Counted from the first letter of the stretch, positions 16,943-25,278 are shown. The stretch: 37,688 nucleotides of DNA from Candidatus Bathyarchaeota archaeon (GCA_014730055.1 WJIV01000066.1:1-37688), one strand, 5' to 3'. The notes: generated from the sequence alone by a model not told the origin. Numbers and translations are program-made.

Positions 16943-17625
16943 AGCTTCTTTAGAGCATCAGGTAATTCTAATAAATTATCAATAATAATATCTACCTTAG
17001 CATCTCTTATTTTATCCATCTTAGAAAAGTAAACTGGTACCACAATTGTATGCATACCCAATTTTTTGGCTGCTAACACATCTTTATGGCTATCCCCTAC
17101 CATAACGCATCTACTCGGTTCTAAACCCAAAATTCTTAAACATTCTTCTAATTGTTCATGACTTGGTTTTATCTTATATTTTTCTGTCCTGCCGACAACT
17201 GCATCAAATAGGTGGTTTACATTATGGTACATTAAAACATTCTCAGCGGCCCTTTGAGAATTACTGGTGCATAAGCCAATTCTCATGCCTTTCTGTTTCA
17301 ACCATAATAAAACATCTTTACTCCCTTTTAGCAAAGTGCATGAATAGCATGCTTCAGTTTCATGATCACAAACTAATTCATAAGCTTGATTTTTTACTTC
17401 TTTGGCTATTTTTTCATCTTGGAATCTAAACAAATCATAGGAACTCTCTAGTATAGAAAGTAATCCTTCTTGACTTACTTTCTCAAAAATCTTAGCGTCC
17501 AAACCGTTCATAAGATACAATTTTTTAAGCTCACAACGAATTTTTTCCCAATCAACATGTGCTCCTAAGTCAACTAAAGTACCATCGAGATCAAAAACCA
17601 CTCCTTCGATATTATTTTGGTTCAA
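16939..17625 (-). CDS. HAD-superfamily phosphatase (phosphoglycolate phosphatase-like)
   Basis: Haloacid-dehalogenase phosphatase with an alpha-helical cap, likely acting on a small phosphorylated metabolite such as phosphoglycolate or a sugar phosphate. Motif I is VVFDLDGTLVD, motif II CTSNSQRAA, motif III a lysine near KYKIKPS, motif IV MVGDSHKDVLAAKKLG. The reading frame stays open upstream into the tRNA-Thr gene, but translation there reads as the tRNA's T-arm. I therefore place the start at the TTG at 17625, giving 228 residues beginning MNQNNIEGVVFDLDG. The first 4 bp of overlap with the rhomboid gene are at the 3' end. Confidence 0.88.
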   Translation of the reverse strand: MNQNNIEGVVFDLDGTLVDLGAHVDWEKIRCELKKLYLMNGLDAKIFEKVSQEGLLSILESSYDLFRFQDEKIAKEVKNQAYELVCDHETEACYSCTLLKGSKDVLLWLKQKGMRIGLCTSNSQRAAENVLMYHNVNHLFDAVVGRTEKYKIKPSHEQLEECLRILGLEPSRCVMVGDSHKDVLAAKKLGMHTIVVPVYFSKMDKIRDAKVDIIIDNLLELPDALKKL

Positions 17626-17670
17626 GCTAAATTTTGTATAGTTTTGGTCCTTTATAGAATATATGTTAAA

Positions 17671-17749
17671 TGGAGCCCCGGGCGGGATTTGAACCCGCGG
17701 TCTCTTGCTTACCAAGCAAGCGCTTTAACCAGACTAGAGCTACCGGGGC
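17671..17749 (-). tRNA. tRNA-Thr (anticodon GGT), CCA encoded
   Basis: Reads on the minus strand as a full cloverleaf. The acceptor stem GCCCCGG/CCGGGGC is perfect; the D arm has a 3-bp stem with loop TAGTCTGGTTA; the anticodon stem CTTGC/GCAAG encloses loop TTGGTAA with anticodon GGT; a 5-nt variable loop follows; the T arm is GCGGG-TTCAAAT-CCCGC. The discriminator is U, as usual for archaeal threonine tRNAs, and CCA is encoded at 17671-17673. There is no intron. The tRNA body is 17674-17749 (76 nt). Confidence 0.97.
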
Positions 17750-17804
17750 ATATTGCAACCTATGATGATAAAGCTTCTTTTAAAATCTTGCTAATAAATA
17801 ACAG

Positions 17805-17825
17805 ATAAATTTGGGGTTTTATACT
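17805..17825. repeat. Direct repeat, copy 1 of 2
   Basis: ATAAATTTGGGGTTTTATAC followed by T. Identical to copy 2 for 21 bp, and similar for 5 more with one mismatch. The copies start 193 bp apart. Confidence 0.8.
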
Positions 17826-17997
17826 GAATATCAGCACTAGAAATTATTAAGCATAATAGTAGGGGGTTATTGAACTAACATAAATATTGTTGCTTACATG
17901 TAAAGACAATAAAATAATCCAAAGGCTTTTGAAACATTTTATAATGTTTTTATTAGGAGAATAATTAAACCATCCACTTTCACTTACCTCCCCCAAA

Positions 17998-18018
17998 ATA
18001 AATTTGGGGTTTTATACT
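17998..18018. repeat. Direct repeat, copy 2 of 2
   Basis: Second copy of the 21-bp repeat. Only this copy is preceded by CCCCAAA, so only here does its TTTGGGG form a 7-bp hairpin followed by TTTT, resembling a terminator on the plus strand. Confidence 0.8.
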
Positions 18019-18023
18019 AAATA

Positions 18024-18031
18024 CTTATATA
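18024..18031 (+). promoter_or_regulatory. TATA box for the 79-residue ORF
   Basis: CTTATATA, about 39 nt before the ATG at 18067, right after repeat copy 2. This predicts a leader of roughly a dozen nucleotides. Confidence 0.4.
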
Positions 18032-18066
18032 TTCGGAAATTAGTTAATTTCTCGGTCTGAAGTAAA

Positions 18067-18306
18067 ATGATGACCATTGATAAACGGCGATTAGAAATTA
18101 ACAAATTGATTCAAGAAATTAGAAGGGATGCTGTTAAAAAAAATAAGAAAATTGAAACTATAGATCCAATAATTAGAAAAGGTAGAAATTTATATCCTCT
18201 CATGTCTCGTGAAGAATTATTAGATTACTGTAGAACTGCACTTAGAGTAATCTTATCGGAAGATGAGACCCAGTCTCAACAAACTACTCTATTTGCTCAT
18301 ATCTAA
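18067..18306 (+). CDS. Small helical hypothetical protein (79 aa)
   Basis: I do not recognise a family. The 79 residues are basic in the first half (repeated RR, KK, KKNKK) and predicted helical throughout. A central DPIIRKGRNLYPLMSREELLDY segment contains proline and glycine breaks, and the tail is Q-rich (DETQSQQTTLF). No cysteines, membrane segments or signal peptide are present. Start may be either of two adjacent ATG codons (18067 or 18070). A TATA box upstream supports expression. Its 3' end overlaps nfo by 18 bp. Nucleic-acid binding is possible from charge only. Confidence 0.6.
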   Translation: MMTIDKRRLEINKLIQEIRRDAVKKNKKIETIDPIIRKGRNLYPLMSREELLDYCRTALRVILSEDETQSQQTTLFAHI

Positions 18307-19128
18307 TAACTCTCTGACCATCCTAAGATTATCAATATCTTTACGGACTTCATCAACGGGGGTTTCCATAATGATTGGCTTCGATCTAATTCTACTATTC
18401 AATATATTAGTAAATCCTTCTTCACCGATCTCTCCAAGCCCTATATGTTGATGACGATCAATTTTGCTACCCATTTCACCCCTCGAATCATTAAGATGTA
18501 TTAATCTAAGCTTTTTCCAACCAATGAATTTTTCAAATTGATTTAATACTTGATCTAATCCTTTTTTTGATTTTATATTATATCCTTGTGTAAAAGCATG
18601 GCAAGTATCAAGACAAATACCATTTTCAATATTTAGACCGTCCATTATGATTGATAACTCTTCAAAAGTTGATCCTATTTCGTTGGTCTTTCCTGAAGTA
18701 TTTTCCAGTAAGATTATAGGCGTCTTATTGAATTTATCGGTAACATCATTAATAGCCTCTGTAACTCTATTGATCCCAGCATCTGATCCTGACCCTAAGT
18801 GGCTTCCTAAATGAGTAACTATGTAAGGTATTTCAAGTTGATTACAATTATTAATCTCGGTTTCGAGTGCTTTCTTTGATTTCTCATAGATCTCATCCAC
18901 TGGAGTGGCGAAGTTTGGAAGATATGGCATGTGACTAAATACCGGTGAGATATCAAACTTTAATGCATTATCTTTGAAGTTTTCTATTTCTTCAGTTCTT
19001 AATTCTCGGGCCTTCCACATTCTAGGATTTCTTGTGAAAATCTGAAAAGTGTTTATTTCTAGTTCTTTTGCTCGTATTACAGACTTATCTATTCCACCTG
19101 AGATAGAAACATGAAATCCGATTTTCAT
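18289..19128 (-). CDS. nfo: Endonuclease IV (AP endonuclease)
   Basis: Zinc-dependent apurinic/apyrimidinic endonuclease of base-excision repair. The 279 residues are typical for the family and show MKIGFHVSISGGIDKS at the start, then FQIFTRNPRMWKAREL, a THLGSHLGSG metal-binding block, LENTSGKTNEIGSTFEEL, GICLDTCHAFTQGY, LIHLNDSRGEMGSKIDRHQHIGLGEIG and a closing METPVDEV. All metal-ligand motifs are present. It overlaps the convergent 79-residue ORF by 18 bp at the 3' end. The aminotransferase gene lies upstream on the same strand, separated by oligo-T. Confidence 0.97.
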   Translation of the reverse strand: MKIGFHVSISGGIDKSVIRAKELEINTFQIFTRNPRMWKARELRTEEIENFKDNALKFDISPVFSHMPYLPNFATPVDEIYEKSKKALETEINNCNQLEIPYIVTHLGSHLGSGSDAGINRVTEAINDVTDKFNKTPIILLENTSGKTNEIGSTFEELSIIMDGLNIENGICLDTCHAFTQGYNIKSKKGLDQVLNQFEKFIGWKKLRLIHLNDSRGEMGSKIDRHQHIGLGEIGEEGFTNILNSRIRSKPIIMETPVDEVRKDIDNLRMVRELLDMSK

Positions 19129-19153
19129 TTAAGATGTTTGTCTCCTCTGTTTT

Positions 19154-19169
19154 AAAAAAATAAAAAAAG
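19154..19169 (-). terminator. Oligo-T terminator after the aminotransferase gene
   Basis: On the minus strand two T runs (CTTTTTTTATTTTTTT) follow the aminotransferase stop directly. Archaeal termination uses such U-tracts without a required hairpin. It would separate the metabolic locus from nfo. Confidence 0.5.
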
Positions 19170-19170
19170 A

Positions 19171-20511
19171 TTAGTCGAATTTTTTGATAGCGTTCTCTAA
19201 GATATCCATACCGATATCAAGGTATTCTTCTTCTATAGTAAGAGGAGGGTGTAACCTTATTGCATTGCTATATAATCCAGCTTTTAGCGTCATAAGTCCG
19301 TTTTTGAGGCATTCTTTCATTATGCTACTACTAGTATCAGGATCAGGTTTCTTTGTGCTTTTGTCCTTCACGAACTCCATTGCTAGCATAGGACCTAATC
19401 CTCTTACATCTCCAATCTTTTCGTATCTGGATTGTAATTCATCTAACCTGGTTCTCAAATACTTGCCCATTTTTTCTGATTTCTCGACAATTTTATCTCG
19501 TTCAATGATTTCAATAACCTTCAGAGCGGTAGCACACGCTATAGGATTACCACCATAGGTGCCACCTAAACTTCCAGGATATATGTTTGCTGTGAGTTCT
19601 TCTTTAGCAACTACTGCGCTCAAGGGTAGACCTGAAGCAATTGCTTTAGCCATAACCATTACATCTGGTTCTACTCCGAAATGTTCAATTGCCCACATTT
19701 TACCCGTACGTGCAAACCCAGTTTGAACTTCATCAATAATTAGCTGTATCTCATGTTCCTCACATAAGTCCTTCAACATTGGTAAGAAGTTTTTAGGAGG
19801 ATCTATGAATCCGCCTTCTCCTTGAACTGGTTCCGTAATTATTGCGCCAACTGTAGAAGGATCAACTTGGGTTTTGAATATACTTTTTTCAATATGGTGT
19901 ATTGCTGCTTTTCCACATTCCTCAGGATCATCAGTCCCCCAAGGACAACGGTATGCGTAAGGGAAAGGAGTAAAGAAGACCCCAGGAACAAACGGCCCTA
20001 GCCCTACTTTATAAGGATCCCATTTACCCGTCAAAGTCATTGCCATATAGGTTCGTCCATGGAAGCTGTTCTCAAAGCTGACTATATTTGGTCTTCCTGT
20101 GGATTGTCTTACTATCTTTATAGCGTTCTCTACTGCTTCAGAACCACTGTTTAGCATTAGTGTACGTTTCTTGAATTCTCCGGGAGTTATTTCCGTAAGT
20201 TTCTTAGCTAGTTTCACATACGGCTCGTAGTTTGCAACATGTATACAGCTATGAATCAGTTTTCCAGCTTGTTCAGATATTGTATCAAGTATCTCTTTTT
20301 TTGAGTGGCCCAAGCTAGTCACACCTATACCTGAAGTGAAATCCAATAATGTATTTCCATCGACATCGGTTACTAAGGCACCCTCAGAATCGCATATAGT
20401 GACTGGTTGTACTAGATAAACGCCTGGAGGAACAAAATCATTCCTCTGATTAATTAATTCCTCGGATTTGGGTCCAGGAATCTTTGTTTTGATATTGGGA
20501 ACATTAGGCAT
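19171..20511 (-). CDS. Class III aminotransferase (4-aminobutyrate/acetylornithine type)
   Basis: PLP aminotransferase that moves an omega-amino group, most like GABA aminotransferases. The 446 residues show NSGSEAVENAIKIVRQ (121-136), SFHGRTYMAMTLTG (149-162), the aspartate block IIDEVQTGFARTG (258-270), the PLP lysine in VMAKAIASGLP (K289) and GGTYGGNPIACATAL. The substrate could be 4-aminobutyrate, 5-aminovalerate, beta-alanine, putrescine or acetylornithine. The lack of arg genes around it, and the company of a transporter, an amidohydrolase and a regulator, favour a catabolic role. It is last in a minus-strand row of five genes, 38 bp after the MFS gene. Confidence 0.92.
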   Translation of the reverse strand: MPNVPNIKTKIPGPKSEELINQRNDFVPPGVYLVQPVTICDSEGALVTDVDGNTLLDFTSGIGVTSLGHSKKEILDTISEQAGKLIHSCIHVANYEPYVKLAKKLTEITPGEFKKRTLMLNSGSEAVENAIKIVRQSTGRPNIVSFENSFHGRTYMAMTLTGKWDPYKVGLGPFVPGVFFTPFPYAYRCPWGTDDPEECGKAAIHHIEKSIFKTQVDPSTVGAIITEPVQGEGGFIDPPKNFLPMLKDLCEEHEIQLIIDEVQTGFARTGKMWAIEHFGVEPDVMVMAKAIASGLPLSAVVAKEELTANIYPGSLGGTYGGNPIACATALKVIEIIERDKIVEKSEKMGKYLRTRLDELQSRYEKIGDVRGLGPMLAMEFVKDKSTKKPDPDTSSSIMKECLKNGLMTLKAGLYSNAIRLHPPLTIEEEYLDIGMDILENAIKKFD

Positions 20512-20549
20512 ATTCCATCGCCTAACAGTGTAGAAACATCCTTTTAACC

Positions 20550-21812
20550 CTAACGTTGAGGGGGTGGAGGTTCATGAACTATATCTTTTGGTTCTTTGAT
20601 AAATAGTAAAATAATGGGAATACTTAGAGCCTCGAAAATGCTACCTGCTAATAATAACAGATCCGGATTTCGTTCGTACAGATAACCCCCCAGTATTGGT
20701 CCAGGTAATCCCAATATGCCCGATATTGTTCCCATTAGTCCCATTACTTTAGCCCTATCCTTGCTTGGTACAATATCACTAATTAGCGCTTGCCAAGCAG
20801 GACCACCCATATAACCACCACCTCTTAATCTACCTCCTCCAATCCCACCTGCAAAGCCAATTACGCCATAAGCATAGATCAATTGCCGAAAATCTTTGAA
20901 CAGATATAGACTTAGACTATCAAAAGGTCCAAGTCCTCGAGCCAACAATATACATGGTTTCCGCCCTACCCTGTCTGCTACAATACCACTTATCATATAA
21001 AGAGGAACAGATATTCCCATTGCTATACTTTGAAGTAATCCATATTGATCAGCACTTAATCCAACTTGATCAACAGCGTAAAGTGATAGAAAAGCCCATG
21101 TGACTCTCATGGCAAATCCTCCGATAACCGCAACTGCTAGCATAGCAAAAATTGTTGGAGGTTGACTTCGGAAGGTCTTGACCAGGTCCCAGCTCAATAA
21201 TTTCTCAGTTTTGACGGTTTCATCCTTTAAAGTCTCTTTAAGCACCAAAGCTCTTACTATAGTAACTATTACCATTGCTCCTGTAAACATTAAAAGGCCA
21301 TATCTAACTGCTTTCTCATATCCAAAAATTGTAATATAATATCCACTCACAACAGGCATGAATATTTGTGGAATACTTGTTAACATTCTATAGGCTCCAA
21401 ACGCAGATCCCCTTCTTTCTTTTGGAAGGCTTTCACTAATAATTGCGTTAAATGCTGGACCATAAAGGCTAGCAACTGAAATGAGTATAAGTCCTGGAAT
21501 CACCATTTGCCAACTCCTAGCAAGATATAGAACAAAAGGGGCAATAGTCCTTAGTCCGGTTCCTATTACAATGACTTTCTTTCTACCGACCCTATCCGCA
21601 ATAATACCGCCTGGTAATTGAAACAAAATTTGACTGGTACTCTGAATAGTAGCCAATATTCCGACAATTTCTACTGGTGTATTTAGGACTTTTGTTAGGT
21701 ATACGCTCCACCAAACTTCCCACAGTGTGTTAAAAACCTGGTATAACATGTTAGTGGTACCAATCGCTAGAATATTCCTATTGGAAAATACTTCCTTGAA
21801 TAATGTCGCCAC
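20550..21812 (-). CDS. Major facilitator superfamily transporter
   Basis: Membrane transporter of 420 residues with about 12 hydrophobic helices. MFS motif A occurs in both halves: GIIADRVGRKKVIVIG (about 69-84) and GIVADRVGRKPCILLARG. A small Gly-rich patch (GGIGGGRLRGGGYMGGP) lies in the second half. The start is GTG. Position between the aminotransferase and transcarbamylase genes, all on one strand with short gaps (38 and 94 bp), suggests it imports the substrate or exports a product of that locus. Substrate cannot be read from the sequence. Confidence 0.9.
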   Translation of the reverse strand: MATLFKEVFSNRNILAIGTTNMLYQVFNTLWEVWWSVYLTKVLNTPVEIVGILATIQSTSQILFQLPGGIIADRVGRKKVIVIGTGLRTIAPFVLYLARSWQMVIPGLILISVASLYGPAFNAIISESLPKERRGSAFGAYRMLTSIPQIFMPVVSGYYITIFGYEKAVRYGLLMFTGAMVIVTIVRALVLKETLKDETVKTEKLLSWDLVKTFRSQPPTIFAMLAVAVIGGFAMRVTWAFLSLYAVDQVGLSADQYGLLQSIAMGISVPLYMISGIVADRVGRKPCILLARGLGPFDSLSLYLFKDFRQLIYAYGVIGFAGGIGGGRLRGGGYMGGPAWQALISDIVPSKDRAKVMGLMGTISGILGLPGPILGGYLYERNPDLLLLAGSIFEALSIPIILLFIKEPKDIVHEPPPPQR

Positions 21813-21906
21813 GTTATATTACCTGATACGATGATATCCCGCGTAAATTGTGTTCAATGGTTAAAAATTTTCTTAGTTAACTAATAATTACAAGTTATTG
21901 GAAAAA

Positions 21907-22845
21907 TTAGGATATGAAGAGAGCGAGGACTGCTTTCTCTGTATGCATACGGTTCTCGCCTTCGTCAAAGACAGCGCTTTGTGGGCCTTCAATTACCTCG
22001 TTTGTCATTTCTTCTCCACGATAACCGGGTAAGCAGTGCATAAATATTGCATCTTTTTTTGCCATTCCCATTGTTTCACTGTTAACTTGGTATTTTGCAA
22101 ATGCCTTCTTTCTTTCCTCAATATCTTTGTGTCCCATACTATGGAATGTGTTAGCATATACGACGTCCGCATCTTTGAAAGCTTCCTCAATGTTATCTGT
22201 GATTACCATATCAGTTCCGCCCTCCTCAGCATGCTCTTTTGCAAATTTTGTTATCATTTCGTTTGGTGCCCAGCCTTTCGGTAATGCAACGTACATATCA
22301 AGTCCCAAGATGCTACTTGAGATCATTAGACTTTGACATACATTCCATGGATCACCAACATAAACAAGCTTGTTCCCCTCAAGTTTACCCTTATGCTCAC
22401 GAATGGTAAGCATATCTGCTAAGCCTTGGCAGGGATGTGTGAGATCGGTTAATGCATTTATAACAGGGCTGTCCATATACTCAGCATACTCCTCTGCTAC
22501 ATCCTGACCATACGTTCTGAGTACCAAAGCGTCACAGTATCTATCGAGTATTCTAGCAGTGTCTTTAATGGGTTCACCTCGTGCTAGTTGCATTGTCTGA
22601 GGTGTGCTATAGAAAGACTGCATCCCTAAGTGAGCTATAGCAGCTTGGAAACTGAACCTTGTCCTGGTGCTGTGCTTTTCGAATACCATAGCTACAGTTC
22701 GTCCACGTAGGTACTCGTGAGGTTGCTTCATCATCCTCTGTCTTTTAAAATCGGCAGCTACGTCTAGCATGTATGTAATTTCTTCTTTCTTCCAGTCCAT
22801 TAAGGTAAGGAAGTCTTTTCCTTGGAATCTATCTTTAAAGCTCAT
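21907..22845 (-). CDS. Ornithine carbamoyltransferase-family transcarbamylase of uncertain specificity
   Basis: Carbamoyltransferase fold, 312 residues. Carbamoyl-phosphate site: STRTR (59-63) and HPCQ (137-140) are intact. C271 in HCLPGYRGEE and N168 in GDPWNVCQSLM are also present. On the amino-acid side, the usual D-x-x-x-S-M-G reads N232-TFH-SMG, so the Asp that contacts the ornithine alpha-amino group is Asn, and the usual HCLPAHRGEE has Gly-Tyr for Ala-His. Anabolic ArgF is therefore not certain; a relative using putrescine, another diamine or a different amine is possible. Neighbours point to catabolism. I leave the symbol blank for this reason. Confidence 0.85.
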   Translation of the reverse strand: MSFKDRFQGKDFLTLMDWKKEEITYMLDVAADFKRQRMMKQPHEYLRGRTVAMVFEKHSTRTRFSFQAAIAHLGMQSFYSTPQTMQLARGEPIKDTARILDRYCDALVLRTYGQDVAEEYAEYMDSPVINALTDLTHPCQGLADMLTIREHKGKLEGNKLVYVGDPWNVCQSLMISSSILGLDMYVALPKGWAPNEMITKFAKEHAEEGGTDMVITDNIEEAFKDADVVYANTFHSMGHKDIEERKKAFAKYQVNSETMGMAKKDAIFMHCLPGYRGEEMTNEVIEGPQSAVFDEGENRMHTEKAVLALFIS

Positions 22846-22913
22846 GACGATTCAGTGTACATGAATGTTCACATACGGTTTAATACTATCGGAAGAAAGC
22901 ATCAGTAAAAAAA

Positions 22914-24305
22914 TTAATTGAAAAAATTTTTGTAGGCGTATTCTTCCCAGATCCTCTGCTGTTCAGGGTGTTCTTCAAAAAACTTGTTAATAATGTCGTC
23001 GCATGTTTTCTGAGCGTCTAATAAAGCTTTATTTAACTCAACTGTCGTTAGTTTATATTTTTTTTTCAAGAAAGCACCATTACATATCACATTATCAATA
23101 TCTCCTGGAGTAGCATAAAGGAAGACACTAGTAATCGGATCTCTTGTTGGTATGATATATGGATTCATTAGATTGAAAGTAATTATATCAGCTTTCTTTC
23201 CTTCCTCTAAACTACCAACTTCATCCTGAAGTCCTAGAGCTTTTGCTCCACCAATAGTTGATAATTCTAACATTTTATAGAAGCTTGGACGGGTAGTCCT
23301 CCTGCTACTGTTTATCATACCTAGATACCCACCAACTTTATTCCCTCTTATTGCTTGTCCATTTCTTTGCTCTCTCAATAGGTCATTCATATTATGAAAG
23401 TAATCATCTGTACCCAAACCAATAGGTATTCCAAGATCGATCCAATCTACTAAGGGTGACTCAACACTATGACAATGTAAGATCGCCATCCCAGTTTTTT
23501 GAATTAACATCGTGTCATCTGATGTAGCATAAGTCAAATGGGCTCCACTTAAGCGTTCATTCATTATGCCTAGGTCGTATAGGTGTCTGGGAGGGGTTTT
23601 TCCAAATAACTTCTTAACTTGCCTGTATTCTCTCTGGCTCTGTGATAGGTGAGTAGTCATATTCAGATTATGTTCAAGAGCAAATTCTTTACATTCCTCG
23701 TATACTTCAGGCATTGTCATATCTGGTGCTTTTGGGCACATTAGAGTCTTGATTCTTCCATCAGCTTTACCATGCCAATTATAATAAAGATCTTTGGCTC
23801 TTCTCACTGCCTTATCTCTTTTATCTGAAAGATACACATATTCACCGTCTTTTAGCTTCTCAAGATCAACATGCTCAATATCGCCTGCTAGATAACACCT
23901 ATTCCCTGCTTTTTCTACTGCTCGGGCGTACCCATCAGGATATGTGTAAACAACCATACTCGTTGTACACCCGCCATATATGAACTCAGCACAAGATGCT
24001 AAGCCTAATGTGCTCATTTGGCCGGGTTTTCTATAACCTTCTAATGGTAGATTTGTCTCGAAAAAATCTCCCATTAGTTCATATACGCCTCGGAAATATT
24101 GCTGAAGATGACTATGTGCGTTTACAAAGCCAGGCATAACCAAGTGATGTTTAGCATCCAAAACGATATCTGGATCTTTAATATCGATATTTTCACCAAC
24201 TTCTTCTATCCTATCATCTATTATGTGTACATCACCCTCTGGAATAATCTGACTTCTCTTATTCATTGTCAAAATGAATCCGTTTTTTATTAAAATCTCT
24301 GTCAA
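22914..24305 (-). CDS. Amidohydrolase of the ATZ/TRZ (SsnA-like) group
   Basis: Metal-dependent hydrolase of the amidohydrolase superfamily, 463 residues with a TIM barrel and a flanking beta-sandwich. Metal ligands: HSH (H64, H66) in VNAHSHL, H219 in TTHL, H256 in GAHLTYA and D300 in GLGTDDYF. In related deaminases H219 is followed two residues later by Glu (HxxE), the proton shuttle; here the motif is HLSQ, with Gln at 222. The reaction may therefore differ from classic deamination of a cyclic amidine. The start is TTG. Spacing to the neighbouring genes (68 and 70 bp) fits one locus. Confidence 0.86.
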   Translation of the reverse strand: MTEILIKNGFILTMNKRSQIIPEGDVHIIDDRIEEVGENIDIKDPDIVLDAKHHLVMPGFVNAHSHLQQYFRGVYELMGDFFETNLPLEGYRKPGQMSTLGLASCAEFIYGGCTTSMVVYTYPDGYARAVEKAGNRCYLAGDIEHVDLEKLKDGEYVYLSDKRDKAVRRAKDLYYNWHGKADGRIKTLMCPKAPDMTMPEVYEECKEFALEHNLNMTTHLSQSQREYRQVKKLFGKTPPRHLYDLGIMNERLSGAHLTYATSDDTMLIQKTGMAILHCHSVESPLVDWIDLGIPIGLGTDDYFHNMNDLLREQRNGQAIRGNKVGGYLGMINSSRRTTRPSFYKMLELSTIGGAKALGLQDEVGSLEEGKKADIITFNLMNPYIIPTRDPITSVFLYATPGDIDNVICNGAFLKKKYKLTTVELNKALLDAQKTCDDIINKFFEEHPEQQRIWEEYAYKNFFN

Positions 24306-24375
24306 TCCAATCTTGTCAATAATTACTTGAGCAGTTAAAAAATCATTGAATTCTGGAAATCTGGTTTTATTATGG

Positions 24376-25278
24376 CTATTTTTCCTTCCATAATAAGTTA
24401 AAGAGTATACTATAGCTTTGAATCATTGTCTGATAATTAGTCCACATTCCACTTAGCCCATTTTGATCGTCCATTAAAAGAATCATTTCTCTCTCATCTG
24501 CTATTAAGAAACCAGGCATTTCGTATTGTCTAAGATAAGCAAAATCTCCTTTTTCTACGTCTAGTCGTTCTAATACATAGTTGCTTGTTGGTGAGAAATT
24601 TGTTAATAATCTGACTTCGATATCACCATCACAACTAAGCTCGATAATATCGTCAAAGAAAGTAGTGTTATATAACCAGAGCACATTCTGGTCACTTAAG
24701 ATTAGGTCAAATTTTTTATTACATCCCTCTAGGAGCTCGTTTATTCTAACACTTATGTGTCGTTTTCCCTCTAGTACCTGGAATGTTTCTTTAACTTTGT
24801 TTACATTATCCGGTTCTGGAAGGCTTTTCCATATTTTTAATAATTCAGCTTTCCTTTGCTCCATTTGGCGTACCCTTTGTCTTCGTTCCTCTATTAGATT
24901 CTCTAAAACTTGTTCAAAAGGTACTGCAACAAACTTCATTGGTCTTTCCATTATTTTTGTGATAAGTCCCTGAGATTCAAGCCTTTTCAAAATTTTATAG
25001 GCTTCAGTTCTATGGACACCTAGACTTTCTGCAATGCTCTGGGCTTTATGTGCACCAAATCTAGCAAGGTAAAGATATACTCTTGTCTCGTTTTTACTTA
25101 ATTTAAATTTACTAAGAGCCGTATCAATATTTTTTAGAGCTTGAATATGATCAATCGCTTCTTGAGATATACTTGTGCGATTAGTAGATTGCGTATAAAC
25201 AGGTAACAGTTCTAATTCTTCTTTCAACAATTCGCTTTTTCTTTTTCCGTTCTCAATTTGTAATTGCCCAACATGCAT
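24376..25278 (-). CDS. TrmB-family transcriptional regulator
   Basis: Archaeal sugar/metabolite-responsive regulator of the TrmB family, 300 residues. A winged helix lies at about 60-120 (LSKNETRVYLYLARFGAHKAQSIAESLGVHRTEAYKILKRLESQGLI). A coiled-coil linker follows (about 128-155, LIEERRQRVRQMEQRKAELL), then a C-terminal phospholipase-D-like effector domain. About 55 residues precede the usual start of the winged helix. It is first in the minus-strand row that holds the amidohydrolase, transcarbamylase, MFS transporter and aminotransferase genes, so it probably controls them in response to the locus substrate. It is divergent from nrdR. Confidence 0.88.
   Translation of the reverse strand: MHVGQLQIENGKRKSELLKEELELLPVYTQSTNRTSISQEAIDHIQALKNIDTALSKFKLSKNETRVYLYLARFGAHKAQSIAESLGVHRTEAYKILKRLESQGLITKIMERPMKFVAVPFEQVLENLIEERRQRVRQMEQRKAELLKIWKSLPEPDNVNKVKETFQVLEGKRHISVRINELLEGCNKKFDLILSDQNVLWLYNTTFFDDIIELSCDGDIEVRLLTNFSPTSNYVLERLDVEKGDFAYLRQYEMPGFLIADEREMILLMDDQNGLSGMWTNYQTMIQSYSILFNLLWKEK

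Larger units (their letters stand above)
17750..18066. other. Intergenic gap rich in repeats and dyads
   Basis: No protein gene is supported here; the open frame crossing the tRNA on the plus strand is an artefact. The gap holds a 21-bp direct repeat (17805-17825 and 17998-18018) and a nested palindrome ATTGT-TGC-TTACATGTAA-AG-ACAAT at 17886-17910. It also holds a perfect 7-bp inverted repeat AAACATT-TTAT-AATGTTT at 17932-17949, a CCCCAAA/TTTGGGG hairpin at 17991-18009 followed by TTTT, and the TATA box of the next gene. Confidence 0.55.

Noticed and set aside
17626..17715. Upstream extension of the HAD phosphatase frame
   Set aside because: The first residues (MVSKRPRVQIPPGAP) come from the tRNA T-arm and 3' end; the true start lies at the TTG at 17625.
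17617..17808. Plus-strand ORF crossing the tRNA-Thr gene
   Set aside because: Its sequence (PGRDLNPRSLAYQASALTRLE) is the familiar translation of an antisense tRNA body, so it is an artefact.
17805..18018. Mobile element flanked by the 21-bp direct repeat
   Set aside because: No transposase and no terminal inverted repeats fit the repeat boundaries, so a target-site duplication is not supported.
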